Shown here: positions 49,757 through 56,911 of the stretch, one piece after another
Layout of the letters: each line of letters begins with the position of its first letter
Numbering within the stretch: position 1 is the first letter of the stretch
Source: Parvivirga hydrogeniphila
GTDB lineage: Bacteria; Actinomycetota; Coriobacteriia; Anaerosomatales; Anaerosomataceae
Assembly (NCBI RefSeq): GCF_023371205.1
Contig: NZ_JAMCCO010000001.1
Location: 244,662 to 308,661 of the forward strand
Direction: 5' to 3'
DNA length: 64,000 nt
Notes under the pieces: model-generated
Seen by the model: the letters and a program-made list of their open reading frames with translations, nothing else
Told to the model about the DNA's origin: nothing
Databases searched by the model: none
Position numbers and translations under genes: made by a program

Positions 49757-51005
49757 GCTCCTCTGCAAGAACCGACAGGAACTCCTCGGCTATAGCCTTC
49801 CCTAGTCGCTCAACTACACCAACGACGAGAGCATTCCCCATCATGAAGGCTCGCCTGGTGTCTGACATCCCCGTATCGGTCCACCCGCGCGGGAACCCGT
49901 TCAATTCCTCGAGCTCTTCAGGCGTGAGACGGCGCAGCCGGCCGGTTCCCGGGTCGGTTATCACGTGCTTGAAGCGGGACGGGGAGGACCCGCCTTCACC
50001 GGTCAGGATTGTGCGGGCTGGGCGGTCAAGAGGGTCCGGGAAGGCCATCCCGCCCTCGGAATACAGGTATACGTGCCCGGTCTTCTTGTCGGTCCGCGGC
50101 TCAGCTTTCGGTCCCTTGAGGTACGCCCAGCGGTCCACGGCATCGTCGGATATGAAGAAGCGCTCCGGTACGTGAGGGGTGTTTCGGACGACGTCGCCCA
50201 AGGTCGTGAAGGGACCCGCGTACACCGGGGTCGGCTTGGCGGTCCACACCCTGCCGCGAATCATCACGCCGGCATTCTGGAACGGGCTGGTCCGCAATCC
50301 CTCGCCGAACCGCTCGGAAACGGCATAAGGGTCCTGGTCCAACTCTACGGACGGCTCGTCTTCTTTGATGGCCGGGTCGAAGACCGCCGGGAACGCCCGA
50401 GCGAAGACGCCTATTTGCAGGAGGCGGTCGCCCGGCAGCCAACGGGTGCTTGTCAAATCGCGTCTGGCAGCGAACAGGAAGACCCTTCGCCTGCGCTGCG
50501 GGAATCCGTAATCGGCGGCATTGATCACGCGCCACTCTGCGTCGTAGCCAAGCTGATTCAGGCATGACAGGATGATCGCGAAATCCCTGCCTCTTCTTGA
50601 AGCAGGGGACTTCAGGAGACGATCGACATTCTCCAGGAGGATCAGGGGCGGCCGTTTCATATCGACCATCTTGTGGATCGACCACCACAGCACGCCCTTC
50701 TTGCCCTGGATGCCATGCGCTTGCGGAAGAGGCTTCGCTACGGAGTAGTCTTGGCAGGGGAAGCCCCCGACAAGCAGCTCATGGTCGGGGATGTCCTCGG
50801 GGCGGGAGCCTCGAAGGACGGCCTCGATGTCCTCGCACACGTGCCCGCCCTGCCCGAACTGAGCCACGTAGCATTCGGAGGCGTGCTGGACGCGTGTGGA
50901 AGGCTCCCACTGGTTGCTCCAGACGACCTCCCAGCCCGCGCGTTCGAGCCCGAGCCTGAACCCCCCGACCCCAGCGAACATCTCAGCGACACGTGCGCGC
51001 ATCAT
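49629..51005 (-). CDS. C5-cytosine DNA methyltransferase
   Basis: 458 residues. Motif I AEMFAGVGGFRLGLERAGW (SAM), motif IV GGFPCQDYSVA (catalytic Cys), motif VI LLENVDRLL, motif VIII INAADYGFPQRRRRVFL, motif X MMGNALVVGVVERLGKAIAE. With the Sau3AI-like nuclease next to it the expected target is GATC with C5 methylation. A ~45-residue tail after motif X overlaps the vsr gene in a different frame and does not resemble normal family ends. Confidence 0.92.
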   Translation of the reverse strand: MMRARVAEMFAGVGGFRLGLERAGWEVVWSNQWEPSTRVQHASECYVAQFGQGGHVCEDIEAVLRGSRPEDIPDHELLVGGFPCQDYSVAKPLPQAHGIQGKKGVLWWSIHKMVDMKRPPLILLENVDRLLKSPASRRGRDFAIILSCLNQLGYDAEWRVINAADYGFPQRRRRVFLFAARRDLTSTRWLPGDRLLQIGVFARAFPAVFDPAIKEDEPSVELDQDPYAVSERFGEGLRTSPFQNAGVMIRGRVWTAKPTPVYAGPFTTLGDVVRNTPHVPERFFISDDAVDRWAYLKGPKAEPRTDKKTGHVYLYSEGGMAFPDPLDRPARTILTGEGGSSPSRFKHVITDPGTGRLRRLTPEELEELNGFPRGWTDTGMSDTRRAFMMGNALVVGVVERLGKAIAEEFLSVLAEEHDPRVTHDAPHTAADLRSGLEIDEGQPGDEHEPGALVAASAS

Positions 51006-51086
51006 CCGTCACAGCCTCTCATGGCGTCTCTTGAGAATCATACGGCGAGACGATGACAAGATCAAGCGCGCGGCATAAGGGCGCGC

Positions 51087-52439
51087 TCACAGTCCAAGTT
51101 GGTCCTTGATGTACGACCCGTTGAGCCAGAAGGACTTCTTGCAGAGCTTCTTGCCGGACGGGGTCTCGATGACATCGCGCGAGTCGCGCGCGTGGGGGCG
51201 GACATGGACTGCAGGGTTGTCGCTCTTGCGAGGCAGATACTCGGCTCGATCCTCTCTTATTCGCAAGACGGTTTCCTCGAAGCAGGCCCTTGCATGGGTC
51301 TCGACGTCATTCAGCGGCATGCTCCAGAAGCGCGTCGCAGCAAGGACGGGCGCCCCTGATGCATTGAGTCGGTAAATGACGAAGAAGAAGCGTTTGCTGA
51401 GCTCTTCTCTGAGGTCGCTCTCCTCCCACGTCTGTTCGACGAGCTTTCGATAATCGAACGCCCGGAACGAGATGTCTTCCTTGGGGCGTCCAGAGGGCAG
51501 TATCCGCATGGTGCGAACCACGAGACCCGCTTTCTCGAACTCCGCAGCCCGCTCGCCTGGCGAAAGGCCGAGTATGGCATCTGTTATCGAAGCGAAGTAG
51601 CCCTTGGATGACCTGCTGGCCTTGACCCCGAGCAATCCTGCGATCTCGTCTGCCGTCTTGCCGATGTAGGGTGCGAACCGCTCAGCGATGGCGCTCTCGA
51701 AGTCGGTTTTCGAGAGCTCTTGCGCGTCGACAAGCGGACGGAGGCCTGCTTTTTCGCGCCGCTCAAGGCTGTCTCGGATGATCGAGTTCATGTAGGAAGC
51801 CTTGAGCGCCAAGGCTCGTGGCTTTGCAGGGACGCTGGAGTATGGCTGCTTGGTCCTCTTGGACGAATCGGCTGACTTCGTGCAAGCCGCAAGGTAGAGC
51901 GTGTCTCCCTCGGAGAGCTCGTGAGCGCGACCTTCGCGGATCTTCGCGACGATCTTGTGCCAGTCTTGACGGATTATCTCGAGGTCTTCCGGAGGGAATT
52001 CCCACAGGCGGACTATCTTGATGACGAAATCTGCCGGGTCCTTACCCGGTTCATGCAAGTAGAAGACCAACAACAGGTGGGCGTTCTTGCGAAGGAAGGA
52101 GCTGTTCTCCCACTGCTCGCCCACGATTGCGCAGTAATCGATCATGCCTAGCACCAGACGCTCTTTCGCGACCAGCTTGGAGCGCACCCTCTTCAGCGGC
52201 GTGGACTTGAGCTCGATCCCGGCCTCCTCGAAGTCGGGCTCGCTCTTGTTCCCCGGATTGATGCGGAAGTAATGCCGCTCAAGTGCGCTTCCGAAGCCGC
52301 CCTTGTCGGACGTGAAGTCGATCTGCACGTCAAGGTCGCGCGCCATCTCGCGCAACGTGCGCCCTATCAGGCGCTGTGCATGCGCCAGAATAGAGTCTCG
52401 ATCCGTCGGGTCGTAGGGCAACTCTGTACCGTTCGGCAT
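51087..52439 (-). CDS. Sau3AI/MutH-type restriction endonuclease
   Basis: 450 residues, ATG after GGAGGATTCT. The N-terminal half has the MutH/Sau3AI fold: DKGGFGSALERHYFRIN, then EPDFEEAGIELKSTPLKR, giving the catalytic Asp ... Glu-x-Lys. Sau3AI has a second, inactive MutH-like half, and here residues ~230-440 (KTDFESAIAERFAPYIGKTA; DISFRAFDYRKLVEQTWEES) fit that. It should cut unmethylated GATC. Forms a type II unit with the methyltransferase (81 bp downstream) and vsr. Confidence 0.9.
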   Translation of the reverse strand: MPNGTELPYDPTDRDSILAHAQRLIGRTLREMARDLDVQIDFTSDKGGFGSALERHYFRINPGNKSEPDFEEAGIELKSTPLKRVRSKLVAKERLVLGMIDYCAIVGEQWENSSFLRKNAHLLLVFYLHEPGKDPADFVIKIVRLWEFPPEDLEIIRQDWHKIVAKIREGRAHELSEGDTLYLAACTKSADSSKRTKQPYSSVPAKPRALALKASYMNSIIRDSLERREKAGLRPLVDAQELSKTDFESAIAERFAPYIGKTADEIAGLLGVKASRSSKGYFASITDAILGLSPGERAAEFEKAGLVVRTMRILPSGRPKEDISFRAFDYRKLVEQTWEESDLREELSKRFFFVIYRLNASGAPVLAATRFWSMPLNDVETHARACFEETVLRIREDRAEYLPRKSDNPAVHVRPHARDSRDVIETPSGKKLCKKSFWLNGSYIKDQLGL

Positions 52440-52573
52440 AGAATCCTCCGTCGTGACGCCCGGCTCCGTGAAGATACCACGTGAGCCGGGCGTGGGGCTT
52501 CGATGTGCGGACAGCGGCCGGCGATCAATGGCTATACTTCGCTGTGTATCGGCCCTGGCTTCCGGGAGGTCCC

Positions 52574-53857
52574 ATGCTTGACGCCAAGTTCGTCCGCGAC
52601 AACATCGATCTCGTGCGCCAGGCGCTCGCGAACCGGGGCGCGTCGTGGGACATCGACCGGTTCTTGGAGCTCGACGCCGAGCGACGGCGGCTCATCGCAA
52701 AGACCGAAAGCCGCCAGGCGGCGCGCAACGCCGCGTCCAAGGAGATCGGCGCGCTCATGAAGGCAGGCGACGCGGCCGCAGCTGAAGCGCTCAAGGAGCA
52801 GGTCCGCGGCCTGAACGACGAGATCGCCGGCCTCGAGGAGGCGCTCGCGGCCGTCGACGCGGCCACCCGCGACCTCCTGCTGACGATCCCGAACATCCCG
52901 CACGAGAGCGTGCCTGTCGGCCCGGACGAGTCGGCGAACGTGGAGGTGCGCCGCTGGGGGACGCCGCCGGCGTTCGACTTCGAGCCCAAGGCGCACTGGG
53001 ACCTCGGACCCGAGCTCGGCATCATCGACTTCGAGCGGGGCGTGAAGCTCGCGAAGAGCAGGTTCGTGGTGCTCGGCCGCGACGGGGCCCGCCTGAACCG
53101 TGCGCTCATCAACTTCATGCTGGAGGAGCACGCTAAGCGCGGCTACACCGAGTGGTCGCTTCCGGCGCTCGCGAACGCCGAGACGCTTCTCGGCACGGGC
53201 CAGCTGCCGAAGTTCGAAGAGGACCTGTTCAAGACCTCAGAAGGGCTCTACCTCATCCCCACGGCGGAAGTGCAGCTGACCAACCTGCACCGCGACGAGG
53301 TGCTGGACGCCTCTGCGCTGCCGCTCAAGTACTGCGCGTACACGCCGTGCTTCCGCGAGGAGGCAGGAGCGGCCGGGCGCGACACGCGAGGCATGATCCG
53401 CGTGCACCAGTTCGACAAGGTGGAGCTCGTGAAGCTCACGACGCCGGAGTCGTCTCTCGACGAGCTCGAAGGTATGGTGGCTGATGCGGAGCACATCTTG
53501 CAGGCGCTCGGCCTGGCGTACCGCGTGGTGGTGCTCTGCACGGGGGACATGGGCTTCTCGTCCGCGAAAACCTACGACATCGAGGTGTGGCTGCCGTCGT
53601 ACGGCGGCTACAAGGAGATCTCCAGCTGCAGCGACTGCTGGGACTTCCAGGCCCGACGCGCGTCGATCAAGTACCGCGACCCGGCGGCATTCAAGGGCAG
53701 CCGCTTCGTGCACACGCTGAACGGCAGCGGGCTTGCGGTGGGTCGCACGCTGGTGGCGGTCCTCGAGAACTACCAGCAGCCTGACGGCTCCGTCGTCGTT
53801 CCCGAGGCGCTGCGCCCGTACATGGGCGGCCAGGAGGTCATCCGGCCCGCGGGGTAG
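52574..53857 (+). CDS. serS: Seryl-tRNA synthetase
   Basis: 427 residues. Coiled-coil N-terminal arm (residues ~30-100, KFVRDNIDLVRQALANRG start), then the class II core: motif 2 FREEAGAAGRDTRGMIRVHQF and motif 3 GSGLAVGRTLVAVLENYQ. ATG 52574 is preceded by GGGAGG. TATACT (52533-52538) lies ~36 bp upstream; no T-box fits in that space. Charges Ser, whose tRNAs appear at 63560 and 63769. Confidence 0.97.
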   Translation: MLDAKFVRDNIDLVRQALANRGASWDIDRFLELDAERRRLIAKTESRQAARNAASKEIGALMKAGDAAAAEALKEQVRGLNDEIAGLEEALAAVDAATRDLLLTIPNIPHESVPVGPDESANVEVRRWGTPPAFDFEPKAHWDLGPELGIIDFERGVKLAKSRFVVLGRDGARLNRALINFMLEEHAKRGYTEWSLPALANAETLLGTGQLPKFEEDLFKTSEGLYLIPTAEVQLTNLHRDEVLDASALPLKYCAYTPCFREEAGAAGRDTRGMIRVHQFDKVELVKLTTPESSLDELEGMVADAEHILQALGLAYRVVVLCTGDMGFSSAKTYDIEVWLPSYGGYKEISSCSDCWDFQARRASIKYRDPAAFKGSRFVHTLNGSGLAVGRTLVAVLENYQQPDGSVVVPEALRPYMGGQEVIRPAG

Positions 53858-53962
53858 GCCGCAGGCGTGCGGAACGCGGGCGCGGTGCGGGGGCTGGGTC
53901 GGCCATTACCGCGATGTTCGAAGCGGTCCGAAGGGCGTATCATGTCGCCGAGGAGCCGCATC

Positions 53963-54700
53963 ATGCCGCGCGTGACGATCGACCTGCATAACCACACGCC
54001 ACTCATCCCCACCGACTACCGGGGGGATACGGCGACGACGCCGCACGAGATCGTCGAACGTGCGCTGGAGTGCGGCATCGACGTCTTCGGCGCCACCGAC
54101 CACTTCAGCGTCCTGTGGGTCCCGCTGCTGCTTGCGGCCGCGGAGGAGGTCGCTGCAACGACGGGCCGGCGGCTGTGCGTCATCCCCGGCAGCGAGATCA
54201 AGGTGCGTCACGCAGGCGAGGAGACGCACCTCGTGGCGCTGTTCTCGCCGGCGACGTACCTGCGCGATTTCGCCGCCCTCATGGACGGTCTCGGGCTGCG
54301 GCGTATGCCTGCGCCGATCGACGGGCTGCCGGCGCTGTGCGTGCACCGCGACCCGCTCGAGGTCGCGGCGCTCATCGACGCGATCGGCGGCATCTGCGTC
54401 GTCGGGCACGTCGACCGCACCTTCGGCGACTACCGCTTCATCGATTCGGACCTCGTGCACGAGCTCGTCGAGAGCCACGCCGCGCACGCGATCGAGCTCA
54501 TCGACTGCTCGTCGCGCTCGCGCTTCCGTGACGGGCTCGCCATCGCGCACATCTCCTCGTCGGACTCGCACTCGCTCGACGAGATGGGCAGGCGCACGAG
54601 CGAGATCGAGCTTCCCGAGGTGAGCTTCGAGGGGCTCCGCCAGGCGTTCATCGCGATGCGCTCGCCGGGCGTCGCGGAAGCCCGCTCAGCAGCCGTCTGA
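53963..54700 (+). CDS. PHP-domain phosphoesterase-like protein
   Basis: 245 residues, ATG 53963 with GAGGAG eight bases upstream. PHP metal motifs: DLHNHT, GATDHF, GSEIK and ETHLVALF, CVVGHVDR and SSDSHSLDEMGR, enough for a trinuclear site. Such proteins include polyphosphate/nucleoside phosphatases and PHP exonucleases. Substrate not known. Convergent with apgM; GGGCGC/GCGCCC (54701-54719) could form a weak terminator between them. Confidence 0.87.
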   Translation: MPRVTIDLHNHTPLIPTDYRGDTATTPHEIVERALECGIDVFGATDHFSVLWVPLLLAAAEEVAATTGRRLCVIPGSEIKVRHAGEETHLVALFSPATYLRDFAALMDGLGLRRMPAPIDGLPALCVHRDPLEVAALIDAIGGICVVGHVDRTFGDYRFIDSDLVHELVESHAAHAIELIDCSSRSRFRDGLAIAHISSSDSHSLDEMGRRTSEIELPEVSFEGLRQAFIAMRSPGVAEARSAAV

Positions 54701-54728
54701 GGGCGCGCGGGTTGCGCCCGAGCCCTCG

Positions 54729-56042
54729 CTAGCCCTCGTCGGCCGGCTCGAGCGGCACGAGGTCTTCCGCGCGCGGCCTTCCGAGCGCGAGATGGGGCGT
54801 CACGCGGTCAGCGAGGAATGCCGAGCGGTCGGCGGCGTCCAGCGCGATCGGCATCACGTCGGTGCCGACGACCCAGCCGAGCGAGCCGTGGGCGCACGGC
54901 TCCTCGCCGAAGGCCGCGACCTCGTCAGCGCCGATCACGCCGCCGGCGATCACGAGCGGCACCGCGCCGCCGCCGTGGTAGAGCGGGCCTGCGGACGGCG
55001 TCTGATGGTCGGCGCAGACCACGACGACGGCCTCAAAACGCTCGGCCACGTGCACCAGAGGGGCGAGCGCGCGGTCGCAGGCTGCGATCACCTCCGCCTT
55101 GTGGCGCGGGTCTTTGGTGTGTCCGGCGTGGTCGGGGTGTTTGGTGTGCAGGTGCACGAAGTCGTACCCCTCGGCCAGGAGCCCGAGCGTCGCCTCGACG
55201 CGCTCGGCCACGTCCTCGTGCGGATCGGCGCGCATCGGGATCTCCACGTGGTCGAGCCCGACCGCGGCAGCGAGCCCCGCGTACAGCACGCCGGCCCCGA
55301 GCGAGACGCCTTTCAGGCCGAAGCGGCGCGAAAACGGCGTGATGGACGGCTGCGAGCCGGCCCACTTGACGAGCATGAAGTCGAGGTCCCGCCCAGCGAG
55401 GATCCGCCGTGCGAAGCGCATCCACGCGTTGAGGACGGCGGCAGTGCGGGCGGCAGCGTCCGGGTCGGGCGCCTCTTCGAGCGGCATGACCTTGAGGACC
55501 GGGACGTTCGCGCGCAGCGGGTCCGCGTCGCTCACGAAGTGCGAGATCGGGCGGCCGTCGAGCGGACGGAGGTAGAGCAGGCCCTGCAGCCCGCCGGTGT
55601 AGACGAACCGCACGGCCACGCCGTCGATCCGAGCATCCAGCGAAACGCCGTCGAGGTCGGCCGCACCGTGGCGCGGGTCGGGCCGCTCGTCGATCCACAG
55701 CACGCCGTTCCGCTCGCTCACGCGCGCGAGGTTCGCGCGCAGCACGACCTCGCCGGCGTCCGGCGGGAGCCCTTCGCCGATGGCTTCCAGAAGCCCTCGT
55801 CCCGGGAAGTCCTCGGGCGCGTACCCGAACAGCGCGAAGTGGGCCTGATGGGAGCTGGGAGCGAGACCCGGCCGCAGCGGATGGAGCGACCCGCACCGCC
55901 CGAGCCTGGCGAGCGCATCGAGGTTCGGAGTGTTGGCGGCCTCTGCGGGCGTGCGGCCGTCGAGCTCGGCGTGCGGCCTGTCGCCGAGGCCGTCGAGCAC
56001 CACAAGGACGATCGGAAGCGAGGAGTCGCCCGCCCGCGTCAT
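54729..56042 (-). CDS. Archaeal-type 2,3-bisphosphoglycerate-independent phosphoglycerate mutase
   Basis: 437 residues. Alkaline-phosphatase-superfamily fold: metal-binding VLVVLDGLGDRP, the segment SSHQAHFALFGYAPEDFPGR (place of the phospho-Ser in ApgM), ERNGVLWIDER, HLHTKHPDHAGHTKDP and VVVCADHQTPSAG and HGSLGW metal ligands. ApgM interconverts 3- and 2-phosphoglycerate in glycolysis. The Ser position is not the canonical TAH/S form (SSHQAH), so this copy may be divergent. Confidence 0.86.
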   Translation of the reverse strand: MTRAGDSSLPIVLVVLDGLGDRPHAELDGRTPAEAANTPNLDALARLGRCGSLHPLRPGLAPSSHQAHFALFGYAPEDFPGRGLLEAIGEGLPPDAGEVVLRANLARVSERNGVLWIDERPDPRHGAADLDGVSLDARIDGVAVRFVYTGGLQGLLYLRPLDGRPISHFVSDADPLRANVPVLKVMPLEEAPDPDAAARTAAVLNAWMRFARRILAGRDLDFMLVKWAGSQPSITPFSRRFGLKGVSLGAGVLYAGLAAAVGLDHVEIPMRADPHEDVAERVEATLGLLAEGYDFVHLHTKHPDHAGHTKDPRHKAEVIAACDRALAPLVHVAERFEAVVVVCADHQTPSAGPLYHGGGAVPLVIAGGVIGADEVAAFGEEPCAHGSLGWVVGTDVMPIALDAADRSAFLADRVTPHLALGRPRAEDLVPLEPADEG

Positions 56043-56067
56043 CGCGCCCTCGCCGAGAACGCCTCGC

Positions 56068-56808
56068 TCACCGCTCGAGCACCGTCCGTACGACCGCCGC
56101 GAAGTCGCTCGCCTCGCCGCCCTCGCGCTCGGCGCGGAAGGCGTCGACGACGGCGCGGCCGACCGGCTCGAAGAACTCGGCGAGGTAGCGCGCGTAGCCG
56201 GCCTCGTCGTACGACACGCTCCCGTCGAGCCTGAGGTAGTTGCCCGAGAGCTGGCAGCCCATCTGCCGCTCGCCCTGGCGCCAGTCGGTGCCGGTGAGGG
56301 CCTCGATCTGCTCTCCGCTCATCGAGCGCAGCGGCGAGAGCAGCGGGACGCCCGCGTACGAGAGGACCCGGGTCGCGGCGTCGATGCTCGCCGCCGTCTG
56401 GGAGAGCTTGATCCTGCCGTCGTGCGTGTCGCGCTCGCCGGATATGACAGGCGCGTTGCCGTGCGACCACGCGAGCGGCACCCGCAAGAGGTGGAGGTAC
56501 AGGTGGCATGCCAGGCACGGGGAGCAGACGCCGTAGCGCGCGAGCACCTCGGCCATGGGGAGCGCGTTCATCGCCGACCACAGCGCAGGATCGGCGAGCG
56601 GCACGGGGTCGAGCACGCGCACGTGCGGCGGAAGAGCGCTGCGCAGCCGCTCCACTGCGCGGTACGGCGCCTCCTTGTCGCCGACCTCGGTGCCCGTGTA
56701 GCCGATGGTCGGCAGCACGGTCTCGAAGCCGTGCTCGCGGACGGCGGCGACTGCAGCGGCGACGCTGTCGCGGCCGGCGATCTCTGCGATGGCGATCGAG
56801 CGCTCCAT
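56068..56808 (-). CDS. Unrecognised protein with CxxCxxCH motif, possibly PP-loop-like
   Basis: 246 residues. I do not recognise a family with certainty. Features: the start SIAIAEIAGRDSVAAAVAAV resembles the SGGxDS/GRDS segment of PP-loop ATP pyrophosphatases; later comes VCSPCLACHLYLHLL, then ISGERDTHDGRIKLSQTAAS and an isolated Cys in RQMGCQLSGNYL. The C-x2-C-x2-C plus distant Cys could hold an Fe-S cluster or zinc. The ATG is probably leaderless: TACACT lies six bases upstream (minus strand) and there is no ribosome-binding site. Divergent from the Zwf-Gnd gene. Confidence 0.7.
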   Translation of the reverse strand: MERSIAIAEIAGRDSVAAAVAAVREHGFETVLPTIGYTGTEVGDKEAPYRAVERLRSALPPHVRVLDPVPLADPALWSAMNALPMAEVLARYGVCSPCLACHLYLHLLRVPLAWSHGNAPVISGERDTHDGRIKLSQTAASIDAATRVLSYAGVPLLSPLRSMSGEQIEALTGTDWRQGERQMGCQLSGNYLRLDGSVSYDEAGYARYLAEFFEPVGRAVVDAFRAEREGGEASDFAAVVRTVLER

Positions 56809-56814
56809 GCAATC

Positions 56815-56844
56815 AGTGTACCCGCTTGCGGCCGCGGCGGTCAG
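56815..56844 (-). promoter_or_regulatory. Promoter giving a leaderless transcript for the CxxCxxCH protein
   Basis: On the minus strand CTGACC (56844-56839), an 18-base spacer and TACACT (56820-56815), six bases before the ATG. Transcription would start at the start codon. Confidence 0.5.
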
Positions 56845-56911
56845 CGTCGCCGTGATTGAACGAACGGACGCGCGGGTACCACACTCCGAGTGTTCGGACG
56901 GAAGGAGACCG

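Noticed and set aside
49768-49768. TTG start for vsr
   Set aside because: It is in frame but the ATG at 49756 better fits the usual Vsr N-terminus; not resolvable by sequence alone.
52440-52573. A T-box or other leader controlling serS
   Set aside because: TATACT lies only about 36 bases before the ATG, too short for a T-box, and no T-box motif is present.
54792-56234. A 480-codon plus-strand frame
   Set aside because: Antisense to the phosphoglycerate mutase gene, no recognisable motif.
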